A DNA stretch of 42,675 nucleotides from Mycolicibacterium palauense. Its GTDB lineage: Bacteria; Actinomycetota; Actinomycetes; Mycobacteriales; Mycobacteriaceae. Made by a program: the position numbers and the translations under genes. Below, in pieces: positions 18,045 through 27,192 of the stretch; the first letter of the stretch is position 1, and each line of letters opens with the position of its first letter. The stretch lies in contig NZ_NVQF01000053.1 in assembly GCF_002592005.1 (NCBI RefSeq), positions 1 to 42,675 on the forward strand, in the 5' to 3' direction. Below the pieces are notes generated by a model. It was given only the letters and a program-made list of their open reading frames with translations. It did not search any database and had not been told where the DNA came from.

Positions 18045-19832
18045 TCACGCCAGTGCCCCGCGGCCCCGTCGGGTACCACGGTCTCGCGACCAGCTGACCC
18101 GGGTGGGAATGGGGCCGTCGGGCAGCCAGGGCTGTGCGGCGACGGCATCGGCCACCTTCCAGGTGCCTTCCTCGACGACACCCAGCGCCGCGTCGATCAG
18201 CTGGTAGCGCTGCACCGACGATCCCCAGGCCTGCGACTCCACCCAGGCCACCACGAGCTCGCCCGGCTCGAAGCGCGCCTGGCGCTGGACGGCGGCGATC
18301 ATCGCGGCGTCGTGCAGGTGGCCGTCGCCGAAGTTGAAACCGATCAGCGTGTTGCAGGCGAACTCCGCTTCGCGGACGGTACGGGTGTCCAGGTCGGGCA
18401 ACGCCTTGAGCAGCACCGAGAGCAGTCCACGGCCCTGGCTGTGCATGCTGCGCCAGGCCACCGCCTGCTGCATGGTCACCTCGGCCCACAGCGGCTCGTA
18501 GCCGAAGCCGATGAACTGGTCGACGGTGTTGGCGGCCGGTCGGGTCACCCGGTCGAGTTTCTGCTCGGCCCCCGGGGCGAACGCCCACGTCGCCGAGGCC
18601 CAGTTGCCGGCGTACTGGCGCATCGACGGCAGGAAGGACACCTTGTCGGGACGGAAGTTGCCCAGGATCGGGAAGAACACCAGCGCGGCGACGATCGCGG
18701 CGGTCAGCCAGGGCGAGGACATGTCGGTGACGGCGTAGCCGTCCCAGGCGGGGAAGCCCAGGAAGAGGAACACCGCGGCGTAGGAGAACAGCACATTCCA
18801 TTCCAGCGGTACGGCAAGCGGGAACGTCGAGACGATGAACAGATGGAACGCCACCATCAGCACCACCGCCGACACGGTGAGGGTGGCGTCGGCCGAGAAC
18901 AGCAGCACCAGCGGCGCGACGATCTCGACGGTGGTGCCCAGCACGTGGGCCATCACATCGGCGACGCGGGATGGCCGCAGATCCCTGGGGAAATCCCGGA
19001 ACTGGGCCCGCTTGAGCCAGGCAGAAGGGATGCAGGGGCTGTTGCACACCATGGGCGGGATGACGTTCGAGAAGTGTCTGCCGAACTTCGAGACGCCGGC
19101 GCCGACCCACACCACGACGATCAGCAACTTCAGCGCGATGATCATGTCGACGAATCCGAGGGTGGCGAAGAAGAACATCGCCGGCAGATACTGTTCGCCC
19201 CGGGCGCCCAGGAAGATCGTCTTGTCGCGTAGTCCGATCAGCACCAGCAGCGCCATCGGGGCGATCATCAGGATCGGGTTCACCAGCCCGGAGGTGTTGT
19301 CCGGCAACGCTGCCCGCAGTGACGGGGTGCTCACCCCCGGCGCCAGCAGCGCCACCGCGACCGAGACGAGCAGCGCCAGATAGACCACGACGTCGAATCG
19401 AGTACGCCGGTCACCGGCCGTCAGCGGTACCCATGTCCAGGGACGGAGGCGGATGGTGCCGGGCCGGGCCCAGAACCGGATTCCCCCGGTCATCGGTTTG
19501 ACCTTGCCGGCCAGCGGACCCCACGACCCGGCCACCCCGATCGCTTCCAGCAGGACGGTCCACAGCACCAGCTTCTGGTAGACGATCGGCTGGTCCCACC
19601 ATTGCCCGACGTGCCAGAACGCGGGCAGGTCGGAGGTGGCCGTGGCGATGACGACCCCGCCGAGCGCGTAGAAGAACACGAGTTTGGCGATGTAGATGGT
19701 GTGCACCATCCGCGGTGAGCCGAAGCCCCGCTCGACCCAGCTGAGGGCAAGCAGGTGCAGCCGGTCCATCAGCGGCTTTCGCAGGAACTCCGCCGGTTCG
19801 ACCGCGGGCAGGTCCGGTTGGGTGAATCCCAT
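18045..19832 (-). CDS. DUF3556 transmembrane protein
   Basis: A 595-aa integral membrane protein matching the actinobacterial DUF3556 family in length and features; biochemical role unknown. Many hydrophobic segments run from about residue 48 to 400, including long ones around YLALLVSVAVALLAPG and ALKLLIVVVWVGAGVSKFG. The C-terminal ~170 residues are soluble, with a His-rich FGDGHLHD patch. Its position between an AMP-dependent ligase and an FAD oxidoreductase suggests a role in lipid or isoprenoid metabolism (inference). ATG at 19832; 35 bases after the ligase stop. Confidence 0.82.
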   Translation of the reverse strand: MGFTQPDLPAVEPAEFLRKPLMDRLHLLALSWVERGFGSPRMVHTIYIAKLVFFYALGGVVIATATSDLPAFWHVGQWWDQPIVYQKLVLWTVLLEAIGVAGSWGPLAGKVKPMTGGIRFWARPGTIRLRPWTWVPLTAGDRRTRFDVVVYLALLVSVAVALLAPGVSTPSLRAALPDNTSGLVNPILMIAPMALLVLIGLRDKTIFLGARGEQYLPAMFFFATLGFVDMIIALKLLIVVVWVGAGVSKFGRHFSNVIPPMVCNSPCIPSAWLKRAQFRDFPRDLRPSRVADVMAHVLGTTVEIVAPLVLLFSADATLTVSAVVLMVAFHLFIVSTFPLAVPLEWNVLFSYAAVFLFLGFPAWDGYAVTDMSSPWLTAAIVAALVFFPILGNFRPDKVSFLPSMRQYAGNWASATWAFAPGAEQKLDRVTRPAANTVDQFIGFGYEPLWAEVTMQQAVAWRSMHSQGRGLLSVLLKALPDLDTRTVREAEFACNTLIGFNFGDGHLHDAAMIAAVQRQARFEPGELVVAWVESQAWGSSVQRYQLIDAALGVVEEGTWKVADAVAAQPWLPDGPIPTRVSWSRDRGTRRGRGALA

Positions 19833-19867
19833 GGCGTGACTCCTTGATTCGGTGGATGCGGGTCGGG

Positions 19868-21334
19868 TCAGCCGGATACCGCAGCGGAGGCGGTGCGGGC
19901 TCGCAGCGCCGGCTTGTCGATCTTTCCGACGGGGTTCTTGGGCAACTGGTCGAGCACGGTGATCTCAGCGGGGCGTTTGTATTTCGCCAACGAGGCCTCC
20001 AGATGGGCCTGCAGCGTTGCGACGTCGACCCGGGCGCCCGGGGCGGCCGAGACGAACAGCACCGGGACCTCGCCGTACACCGGGTGCGCACCGCCGACGA
20101 CGGCGGCCTCGGCGACCTCGGGAAGCCGGTGGACGACGGTCTCGATCTCCTTGGGATAGATGTTCTCGCCGCCGCGGATGATCATGTCCTTGGCGCGGTC
20201 GACCAGCACCAGGTAACCGTCTTCGTCGAGGCGGCCGATGTCGCCGGTGTGCAGCCAGCCGCCGGCGAGGGTGCTTGCGGTCTCCTCCGGTCGGTTGAGA
20301 TAGCCGAGCATCACGTTGGGGCCGGCGATCAGCACCTCGCCGGACTCGCCGGGGGCCACCGGCCGACCGTCGGCGTCGGCGATCCTGACGCGTTGACCGG
20401 GCAGCGGCAGGCCCACCGTCCCGGGCTTGCGCGGACCGTGCAGCGGGTTGGCGGTGCTGGCACAGGTGCCTTCGGACAGTCCGTACCCCTCGATGATGGG
20501 CACCCGATAGCGCCTCTCGAAGTTCGCCAGCAGCTCGACGCTGGCCGGTGCGGCCCCGCAGACGGCGAACCGCAACGACGAGGTGTCCGGGACGGGTTCG
20601 GGCGGTAGCCCGACGAGCATCGTGTAGATGGTGGGCACCGCCGAGAAGAAGGTGGCGCGGCTGCGCTGCACCCGGTCGAAGAACGTGGCGGGGTCGAAAC
20701 GCCCCGCGATGGTGGTGTGGCCACCGACCAGCAGCGGGCACAGCGTGCCCACCACGATCCCGTTGACGTGGAACAGCGGCAGGATCAGCAGGCTGCGGTC
20801 GGCGGCCGTCAGCGCGAAGGCGTCGATCGCCATCGCGCACATCGCGTCCAGATTGGCCTGGTCGAGCATGACGCCCTTCGGTCGGCCGGTGGTGCCGCTG
20901 GTGTAGATCACCAGCGCCAGCGCCCGCTCGTCGGCGGCCGGCTCGATCGACGGGTCCGGCTCGGCGTCGAGCTCGGCGGGGGTGAGAATCGTGGCACCGG
21001 CCTCGTCGCCGTCGGGACGGTCGGTGATGAGCACCCGCGCCGCGGCGTCGGTGATCTGATACTTCGCCTCGTCGGCCGACAGCGCGGGGTTCAGCGGTGT
21101 CACGGCGGCGCCGAGTCGCCACGCGGCGAACAGCGCCACCACCAACGTGACGGTGTTGGGCAGCGAGACGGCGACGATGTCCCCGGCGCGCACGCCGTGC
21201 CGGCTCAGTGCCGTCGCCGCGCGCCGGACGGCGTCGCGGAACTCGGCGTTGGTCAGGGAACGCTCGTCATCGGCGAGGCAGAGGCCGTGGGGCGCCTCGG
21301 CGGCCCGCCGATCGGGTAGGGACGGCAGCTTCAC
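19868..21334 (-). CDS. AMP-dependent acyl-CoA synthetase/ligase (FadD-like)
   Basis: A 488-aa member of the adenylate-forming ANL superfamily. It activates a carboxylic acid as acyl-AMP and then usually makes the CoA thioester. The P-loop YTSGTTGRPKG is at 144-154. GYGLSEG, GWLHTGDIG, the DRAKDMIIRGGENIYP hinge and the C-terminal catalytic Lys in KNPVGKIDKP are all present. The substrate chain length cannot be read from sequence. The GTG at 21334 is chosen because AGGAA lies a few bases upstream and the extra 13 residues of the longer frame look non-conserved. It is the first gene of a three-gene operon and is divergent from the PucR regulator. Confidence 0.9.
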   Translation of the reverse strand: MKLPSLPDRRAAEAPHGLCLADDERSLTNAEFRDAVRRAATALSRHGVRAGDIVAVSLPNTVTLVVALFAAWRLGAAVTPLNPALSADEAKYQITDAAARVLITDRPDGDEAGATILTPAELDAEPDPSIEPAADERALALVIYTSGTTGRPKGVMLDQANLDAMCAMAIDAFALTAADRSLLILPLFHVNGIVVGTLCPLLVGGHTTIAGRFDPATFFDRVQRSRATFFSAVPTIYTMLVGLPPEPVPDTSSLRFAVCGAAPASVELLANFERRYRVPIIEGYGLSEGTCASTANPLHGPRKPGTVGLPLPGQRVRIADADGRPVAPGESGEVLIAGPNVMLGYLNRPEETASTLAGGWLHTGDIGRLDEDGYLVLVDRAKDMIIRGGENIYPKEIETVVHRLPEVAEAAVVGGAHPVYGEVPVLFVSAAPGARVDVATLQAHLEASLAKYKRPAEITVLDQLPKNPVGKIDKPALRARTASAAVSG

Positions 21335-21489
21335 GGGGATTCCTGGAATCGATCGGTGGTGTACGAACGCCACAAAGCTAGGAGTCAGTGATCCCGATCA
21401 CTCCGTCACCCGGCGATCAAATTGCGTCACGCACTTGTATCGAGAGCACAAAACCTGCCTGGGGCGGCGTGGGCGGGGTCTACCGTGCG

Positions 21490-22812
21490 GTGGTGGCTTC
21501 AGGCGATGGCCGCTCGGTGGTCGAGGCGCGGGTGGCGGCGGTCATCGACTCGGTCGAGCAGCGCGGCGGCGAGCTCATCGGCAGGATCCAGCGACACCTG
21601 GCCGCCGAGATCGCCGAGCTCGGCGGTGATGCCCAGCTGCTCGAACTGATGGGCGCCAGCGTCGCCGGGAACGTGGAGACGGTGTTCGACGCGCTGCGCT
21701 ACGGCATCGGCATCGAGCGGATCGAGCCGCCGACCGCGGCTCTTGAATACGCCCGCCGGGTGGCGCAGCACGGGATCCCGGTGACCGCGCTGGTGCGCGC
21801 CTACCGGCTGGGCCAGCAGCAGATGCTCATGGATGTCCTGGACGAGGTCCGGCGTGCCGACCTGGCGCCGGACCAGGCGTTGGACGTGTTCGACGTGATC
21901 TCCTCGGTCACGTTCCGCTATATCGACTGGATATCCGAGCAGGTCATCCAGGCCTACGAAACCGAGCGCGAGCGATGGCTGGAGAACCGCAACAGCGTGC
22001 GGGCGGTGCGTGTTCGTGAACTGGTGGAGACCCCCGCCGACCAACTCGAGCACCTCGACGTCGACGCTGCGGGCACCGCGATCCGCTACCCGCTGCGCCG
22101 CAGCCACCTCGCGGTGATTCTGTGGGTGGCAGCCGGCGAGGAGGCGTCCGGGCGTGAGCTTCTGCGGCTGGAACGGTTCCTGTGCGAACTGGGCGACTCC
22201 CTCGGGCTGCGCGACGGCCCACTGTTCGTGGCGGCCGACCGGGTCAGCGGTTGGGGCTGGCTCCCGCTCACGGAGGGCGCCCATGCCGACCCTGTCGAGC
22301 GCATCCGGCAGGTGGTGGCCGGCAGCGAGGATCCGCCGTACCTGGCGGTCGGCACCGAACTTCCGGGGGCGCTGGGATTCCGGCGATCGCACATGCAGGC
22401 CCGTACCGCGCGCCGCGTGGCGATCGTGGGAGCGCGGGGCCGCCGCGGACGCCCCCGCGTCACCGCCGCCGGCGACCCGGGGGTGTCCGCGGCGGCCCTC
22501 CTCGCCGAGAACCTGGCGGCCACCCGGGAGTGGGTGGGCGAAACACTCGGGCCGCTGGCCGCCGACACCGAATCCGACGGCAGGCTGCGGGAGACGCTGC
22601 GGGTGTTCCTGCGCGAGGGCGCGAGCTACAAGGCCGCCGCCGACGTTCTGAATCTGCATTTCAACTCGGTGCGGTACCGGGTCCAGCGGGCGTTCGAACG
22701 CCGAGGCCGGCCCATCGGCGCCGACCGCATCGACGTCGAGCTGGCGCTGCTGGCCTGCGACCAGTTCGGCGCCGAGGTGTTGCGGACCGCGGGGCCGTCG
22801 GCCACCACCTGA
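21490..22812 (+). CDS. PucR family transcriptional regulator
   Basis: A regulator of about 440 aa with the PucR layout: an N-terminal all-helical domain, a middle diguanylate-cyclase-like (degenerate) region, and a C-terminal helix-turn-helix (YKAAADVLNLHFNSVRYRVQRA). It probably controls the divergent ligase operon. The start is uncertain. GTGs at 21490 and 21493 lie a few bases after TACCGT (21481-21486), which would give a leaderless mRNA. An ATG at 21388 would add 34 residues that look non-conserved. Confidence 0.85.
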   Translation: MVASGDGRSVVEARVAAVIDSVEQRGGELIGRIQRHLAAEIAELGGDAQLLELMGASVAGNVETVFDALRYGIGIERIEPPTAALEYARRVAQHGIPVTALVRAYRLGQQQMLMDVLDEVRRADLAPDQALDVFDVISSVTFRYIDWISEQVIQAYETERERWLENRNSVRAVRVRELVETPADQLEHLDVDAAGTAIRYPLRRSHLAVILWVAAGEEASGRELLRLERFLCELGDSLGLRDGPLFVAADRVSGWGWLPLTEGAHADPVERIRQVVAGSEDPPYLAVGTELPGALGFRRSHMQARTARRVAIVGARGRRGRPRVTAAGDPGVSAAALLAENLAATREWVGETLGPLAADTESDGRLRETLRVFLREGASYKAAADVLNLHFNSVRYRVQRAFERRGRPIGADRIDVELALLACDQFGAEVLRTAGPSATT

Positions 22813-22835
22813 GGCTCGGTGGCGCGCGGCGACGT

Positions 22836-23954
22836 TCAGGTGGTCGGCAGCGGCGCGGGGGAGTCCGTGGCGGCCTTCATGCTCGCGAACATGTCCGTGT
22901 AGTACGGCAGACAGTCGGCCATCGCCTGCTGGGTGGTGAACAGCGGCTGGTAACCGAGATCGCGGCGGGCCTTGGCGATCGAGAAGTAGTTGTCGAGGTA
23001 GAGACGTTCCACCGCAAGCGGTTCCAGCGGTGGCTGGGGGAGCCCGAAGCGGAAGTGCAGCCGCTGCCAACCGGACATGGCGCCGCGCACCATCCGCCCC
23101 GACACCCGCAGCGTGGGCAGGCGCTCGCCGCACGCCTCGATCACCGGCCGGGCGAACTCGAACATGTTGATCGGCTCGCCGTCGTTGATGAAATAGGCCT
23201 GCCCGGGGGCGGTCCCGCCGGGGACCAGATGCTCGGCGGCCAGGATGAAGCCGTGCACCAGGTTGTGCACGTAGGAGTTGTCCAACTTGGCGTTCTTGCT
23301 GCCGATCAGCACCTTCACGTGCCCGGCGATGACGCTCTCGAAGACCTTGCGGAACATCGTCTTGTCGCCGCGGCCCCAGATCCCCGAGGGGCGGATGGAG
23401 CAGGTGAGCATGTCCGCCACGCCGTTCTGGGCGAGGACGAACCGCTCCGCGGCCACCTTGGTCTCGGTGTAGAGGTCGTTGAACCGGTCGGTGTAGGGCA
23501 GCGTCTCGTCACCGCCGGAGATGCGCTGCCCGCCCATCACCACGCTGTTCGACGCCGTGTAGACGAATCGCCCGACCCCGGCGCGTTGCCCGGCGTGGAC
23601 CAGGTTCTCGGTGCCGCCGACGTTGACGGCGAAGCTGCGCCGCCGGTACTCCGCGGTGACCGAGCGCCCGCCGAGCAGCTCAATGATCGCCGCGGTGTGA
23701 AAGACCGTGTCCACGCCGGCGACGGCCGCGGCCACATCGTCGGTGTCGGTGATGTCGCCGACGACGGTCTCCAGCCCCGGCTGTGCGGGCAGCGGTGAGG
23801 GGGTGCGGTCGAAGGAGCGCACCCGGTGGCCGCGGGCGAGCAACTCGCTGACCAGGTTGCCCCCGACGAACCCGGATCCGCCGGTGACGAGGATCTGGCC
23901 CAGCCCGGCGGGCGGCCCGGCGGGTCCCGGGGCGGAACCGGTGGTGTCAGTCAT
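22836..23954 (-). CDS. 3-beta-hydroxysteroid dehydrogenase / delta5-isomerase (Rv1106c homologue)
   Basis: Oxidises the 3-beta-hydroxyl of cholesterol and related sterols with NAD+ and isomerises the double bond, the first ring step of cholesterol catabolism. The Rossmann motif TGGSGFVGG is at 24-32 and the active-site pair Tyr162/Lys166 in YTETK. The sequence closely matches what I recall of M. tuberculosis Rv1106c in the stretches FHTAAIIEL and NSVVMGGQ, and along the C-terminal half. The start is the ATG at 23954 or the ATG at 23966. A KstR-type operator lies at 23970-23983. The gene ends 23 bases from the convergent PucR gene. Confidence 0.93.
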   Translation of the reverse strand: MTDTTGSAPGPAGPPAGLGQILVTGGSGFVGGNLVSELLARGHRVRSFDRTPSPLPAQPGLETVVGDITDTDDVAAAVAGVDTVFHTAAIIELLGGRSVTAEYRRRSFAVNVGGTENLVHAGQRAGVGRFVYTASNSVVMGGQRISGGDETLPYTDRFNDLYTETKVAAERFVLAQNGVADMLTCSIRPSGIWGRGDKTMFRKVFESVIAGHVKVLIGSKNAKLDNSYVHNLVHGFILAAEHLVPGGTAPGQAYFINDGEPINMFEFARPVIEACGERLPTLRVSGRMVRGAMSGWQRLHFRFGLPQPPLEPLAVERLYLDNYFSIAKARRDLGYQPLFTTQQAMADCLPYYTDMFASMKAATDSPAPLPTT

Positions 23955-23969
23955 GGGCGCCAGCATAAC

Positions 23970-23983
23970 TGAAACACGTTCTA
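23970..23983. promoter_or_regulatory. KstR-type operator upstream of the 3beta-HSD gene
   Basis: TGAAACACGTTCTA matches the KstR consensus TNNAACNNGTTNNA at every fixed position. KstR is the TetR repressor of cholesterol catabolism in mycobacteria and is released by sterol-derived CoA thioesters. The box sits 3-15 bases before the two candidate start codons, where bound repressor would block transcription. Only one box was sought and found, in the right place for this gene. Confidence 0.75.
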
Positions 23984-24015
23984 GAAATCGAGCCCCGGCC
24001 GAACCGGGGGCGGGT

Positions 24016-24270
24016 TCAGTCGTCCTCGGGGGCGGTCTCGTCGGCCTCGGCGGCCAGCGCGGTCTCGACGCGTTCCCGGGCGCCGGCCAGGTGCTGTTCG
24101 CATCGTTTGGCCAGTTCCTCGCCCTTTTCCCAGAGCTTGAGCGATTCGTCCAGGGACAGTCCACCCTGCTCCAGGAGATGGACGACCTCGACCAGTTCGT
24201 CGCGGCATTCCTCGTAGCCCCGCGCACTAATGGGCTTCACTTCTCCGGTTCTCCGTTTCTTCTCAGTCAT
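24016..24270 (-). CDS. xseB: Exodeoxyribonuclease VII small subunit
   Basis: The small subunit of exonuclease VII, which degrades single-stranded DNA from either end with XseA; several copies bind each large subunit. The protein is 84 aa, the normal size, with the XseB helical pattern YEECRDELVEVVHLLEQGGL, then DESLKLWEKGEELAKRCEQHL. The acidic tail is typical. The ATG at 24270 overlaps the xseA stop by 8 bases (ATGACTGA), giving translational coupling. Confidence 0.94.
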   Translation of the reverse strand: MTEKKRRTGEVKPISARGYEECRDELVEVVHLLEQGGLSLDESLKLWEKGEELAKRCEQHLAGARERVETALAAEADETAPEDD

Positions 24271-25510
24271 CGCCACCCTCTCCGGTGCTGACCGCACCGA
24301 TGGCGCCGTCGGCGACGCGGATCCGCAGCCGGGTGCCCTCGGGGGCCCCGGTCACCGACCGCAGGACCGCGGCGTCGTCGCCCGGGCCCGCCACCGCCTG
24401 GACCACCGCGTACCCGCGGGCCAGCGTCGCGGCCGGACCCAGTGTCGCCAGCCGGGCCGTCAGGTGCCCGATCCGCTCGGTCTCGGCGCCGACCAGCCGC
24501 CCGATGTCGCGGCGGGCGGCCGCCCGGGCCCGGTCGACCTCCTCGGCGCGGACCTCCAGCATCCGCAGCGGCGCCGCGAGCACGGGCCGGCTGCGCAGCT
24601 GGGCGAGGTGATGGTCTTCCCGGGTCACCCAGTGGCGCAGCGCCCGTGCGGTACGCCGGCGCAGGTCGGCGACCAGGGCCAGCTCGGCCGCGGTGTCGGG
24701 CACGACGCGCTTGGCGGCGTCGGTGGGCGTGGCGGCGCGCACGTCGGCCACCAGGTCACACAGCGGGTTGTCCGGTTCGTGTCCGACGGCGCTGACCACC
24801 GGCGTCCGGCACGCCACGATCGCCCGGCACAGGGTCTCGTCGGAGAACGGCAGCAGATCCTCGACGCTGCCGCCGCCGCGGGCCACCACGATCACCTCGA
24901 CCTCCGGGTCGGCGTCGAGTTCGCGCAGCGCCTCCACGATCTGGGCCACCGCGTTGGGGCCCTGCACCGCGGTGTTGCGGATCGCGAAGCGTACGGCCGG
25001 CCAGCGGGCGGCCGCCACCGTCGTCACATCGTGCTCGGCGTGGCTGGCCCGCCCGGTGATCAGCCCGATCCGTGCGGGCAGGAACGGCAGCGCGCGTTTG
25101 AGCCGCCGGTCGAACAGGCCCTCGGCGTCGAGCAACCGGCGCAGCCGCTCGATGCGGGCCAGCAGCTCGCCGATTCCGACCGCGCGGATCTCGCTGACCC
25201 GCAGCGAGAACGTGCCGCGTCCGGTGTAGAAGCTGGGCCGCCCGAACACCACCACCTGGGTGCCCTCGGTCAGCGGCACCGGTGCCGAGGCGACCAGGTC
25301 GCGCGAGCAGGTCAACGTCAGCGACATGTCGGCCGCGGGGTCACGCAGCACCATGAACACAGTCGCGGCGCCCGGGCGCACGTTCATCTGGGCGATCTGG
25401 CCCTCGACCCACACGCTGCCCAGCTTGTCGATCCAGCCGGCCACCCGGATCGCGACGGCGCGTACCGGAAACGGGTTCTGCGCAGAATGCCCCTGCGCGG
25501 GTGCGTTCAC
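24263..25510 (-). CDS. xseA: Exodeoxyribonuclease VII large subunit
   Basis: The catalytic subunit of exonuclease VII. The N-terminal OB-fold that binds single-stranded DNA covers about residues 10-110. The catalytic core contains GLITGRASHAEHDV and VARGGGSVEDLLPFSDE, followed by AVGHEPDNPLCDLVAD. A coiled-coil region precedes the C-terminal segment with LARGYAVVQ. The length (415 aa) is normal for actinobacteria. The GTG at 25510 overlaps the upstream gene stop by 4 bases (GTGA) and the downstream xseB start by 8. Confidence 0.95.
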   Translation of the reverse strand: MNAPAQGHSAQNPFPVRAVAIRVAGWIDKLGSVWVEGQIAQMNVRPGAATVFMVLRDPAADMSLTLTCSRDLVASAPVPLTEGTQVVVFGRPSFYTGRGTFSLRVSEIRAVGIGELLARIERLRRLLDAEGLFDRRLKRALPFLPARIGLITGRASHAEHDVTTVAAARWPAVRFAIRNTAVQGPNAVAQIVEALRELDADPEVEVIVVARGGGSVEDLLPFSDETLCRAIVACRTPVVSAVGHEPDNPLCDLVADVRAATPTDAAKRVVPDTAAELALVADLRRRTARALRHWVTREDHHLAQLRSRPVLAAPLRMLEVRAEEVDRARAAARRDIGRLVGAETERIGHLTARLATLGPAATLARGYAVVQAVAGPGDDAAVLRSVTGAPEGTRLRIRVADGAIGAVSTGEGGDD

Positions 25511-26088
25511 TTGGTGCTGGCGCGGGTGATTCTGTTGGCCAGCAGGGTCTGGAACGGGGCGCGGGCCTTGCTGGCCTCCTCGTAGGCCAGCAACTCTTCG
25601 AGCTCGGCCACCGACAGCGACTGCAGCCGGGCGCGCAGCTGGGCCAGCGTCAGCGAGCCGTACTCGATGGTGGCCGCCACCGCGGGCGCGGTGATCGACG
25701 CGTCGGCGTCGCCGTCGGGCCCGCCCGGCGCCGCGGTGCCCGCCTCGGCGGGTTCGGGAATCGAGTAGAGCGCGAAGCGGCCCTCGGTCATGCGGCCCGA
25801 TTCTGCCGATGCCGCCGGCTCGCGGTCGCCGTCCTCGGTGGCCTCATCCTCGTCGAAGGTGGCCCACGCCGGCTGCTCGTCCCTCGGCGGGAAGATGGAC
25901 TCGAGGGTCTCGTCGCCCTTGATCACCAGATCCGCCAGATCCTGCTGCACCTTCATCACCAGGTGGGCGACCTGGCTGGCCAGCGTCATCGGGTACATCA
26001 TGATGTTCTGCGGCAGTCTGCGGGTTTCCTCGACGGCCGTCGCCGCCACTCCCACCAGCAGCCGGACGCCGTATGGTGCAGTCGCCAT
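25507..26088 (-). CDS. Lipid droplet-associated protein (Rv1109c-like)
   Basis: A 193-aa protein of the mycobacterial family named after its detection on lipid droplets; exact function unknown. The N-terminal ~55 residues are amphipathic to hydrophobic (GVRLLVGVAATAVEETRRLP), plausible for droplet or membrane contact. A disordered acidic/Pro-Ala linker (about 65-135) follows, then a compact helical C-terminus (LRARLQSLSVAELEELLAYE). The ATG at 26088 is the natural start; the frame upstream of it is antisense to ispH. It heads the xseA-xseB operon, as in M. tuberculosis, and is divergent from ispH. Confidence 0.88.
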   Translation of the reverse strand: MATAPYGVRLLVGVAATAVEETRRLPQNIMMYPMTLASQVAHLVMKVQQDLADLVIKGDETLESIFPPRDEQPAWATFDEDEATEDGDREPAASAESGRMTEGRFALYSIPEPAEAGTAAPGGPDGDADASITAPAVAATIEYGSLTLAQLRARLQSLSVAELEELLAYEEASKARAPFQTLLANRITRASTK

Positions 26089-26141
26089 GTCGGCAAGCCT
26101 ACGGGTGGCTCGCCGCGCTCGTAGGCAGGCCCGGGGGAAGT

Positions 26142-26147
26142 TACCCT
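26142..26147 (+). promoter_or_regulatory. Probable -10 element (TACCCT) of ispH
   Basis: TACCCT ends 7 bases before the ATG at 26155, so the transcript could begin at the start codon. No ribosome-binding sequence is present in between, consistent with leaderless initiation. Confidence 0.45.
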
Positions 26148-26154
26148 GGTTTGT

Positions 26155-27156
26155 ATGCCGCCAACCGTCAATATGGGCCTTCCCGGTGCCACCCGGCCGG
26201 CGGCGGACTCCGTCACCGGTAAACGGGTGCTTCTCGCCGAACCGCGAGGGTACTGCGCCGGTGTGGACCGGGCCGTCGAGACCGTCGAGCGTGCGCTGGA
26301 GAAACACGGCGCCCCGGTCTACGTCCGCCACGAGATCGTGCACAACCGCCACGTGGTGGAGACGCTGGCCAAGGCGGGGGCGATCTTCGTCGACGAGACC
26401 GACGAGGTGCCCGAGGGCGCCATCGTGGTGTTCTCCGCCCACGGCGTGGCGCCGACCGTCCACGACACGGCCGCCCAGCGCCGCCTGCAGGTCATCGACG
26501 CGACCTGCCCGCTGGTCACCAAGGTGCACAACGAGGCCAAACGCTTCGCCCGCGACGACTACGACATTCTGCTGATCGGTCACGAGGGGCACGAGGAGGT
26601 CATCGGTACCGCCGGCGAGGCGCCCGACCATGTCCAGCTGGTCGACGGGCCCGCCGCCGTCGACGACGTCGTCGTCCGCGATGAGAGCAGGGTCATCTGG
26701 CTGTCCCAGACGACCCTGAGCGTGGACGAGACGATGGAGACCGTGCAGCGGCTACGCGAGCGTTTCCCCAGCCTGCAGGACCCGCCCAGCGACGACATCT
26801 GCTACGCCACCCAGAACCGTCAGGTCGCGGTGAAGGCGATGGCGCCCGAATGCGAGCTGGTGATCGTGGTCGGCTCGCGCAACTCGTCGAACTCGGTGCG
26901 GCTGGTCGAGGTCGCCCTGGGCGCCGGCTCGGATGCCGCGCACCTGGTGGACTACGCCGACGACATCGACCCGGCCTGGCTCGACGGTGTGACCACCGTC
27001 GGCGTCACCTCCGGGGCCTCGGTGCCCGAGGTGCTGGTCCGCGGGGTGCTCGAGCGGCTGGCCGACAACGGTTTCGACACCGTGCAGCCGGTGACCACCG
27101 CCAACGAGACGCTGGTCTTCGCGTTGCCCCGGGAGATCCGTCCGGCCCGGCGCTGA
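26155..27156 (+). CDS. ispH: 4-hydroxy-3-methylbut-2-enyl diphosphate reductase IspH (LytB)
   Basis: The last step of the MEP isoprenoid pathway: it reduces HMBPP to IPP and DMAPP with an oxygen-sensitive iron-sulfur cluster. The three cluster cysteines are C34 (RGYCAGVDRAV), C118 (DATCPLVTKVH) and C216 (DDICYATQNRQ). The family stretches VRHEIVHN, FSAHGV and VGSRNSSNS are present. The 333-aa length and the N-terminal MPPTVNMGLPGA closely resemble M. tuberculosis LytB2, which supports the ATG at 26155. Confidence 0.97.
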   Translation: MPPTVNMGLPGATRPAADSVTGKRVLLAEPRGYCAGVDRAVETVERALEKHGAPVYVRHEIVHNRHVVETLAKAGAIFVDETDEVPEGAIVVFSAHGVAPTVHDTAAQRRLQVIDATCPLVTKVHNEAKRFARDDYDILLIGHEGHEEVIGTAGEAPDHVQLVDGPAAVDDVVVRDESRVIWLSQTTLSVDETMETVQRLRERFPSLQDPPSDDICYATQNRQVAVKAMAPECELVIVVGSRNSSNSVRLVEVALGAGSDAAHLVDYADDIDPAWLDGVTTVGVTSGASVPEVLVRGVLERLADNGFDTVQPVTTANETLVFALPREIRPARR

Positions 27157-27192
27157 CCCGGGGGCCGCTCCGGTCGCGCACCGGTGCCCGCC

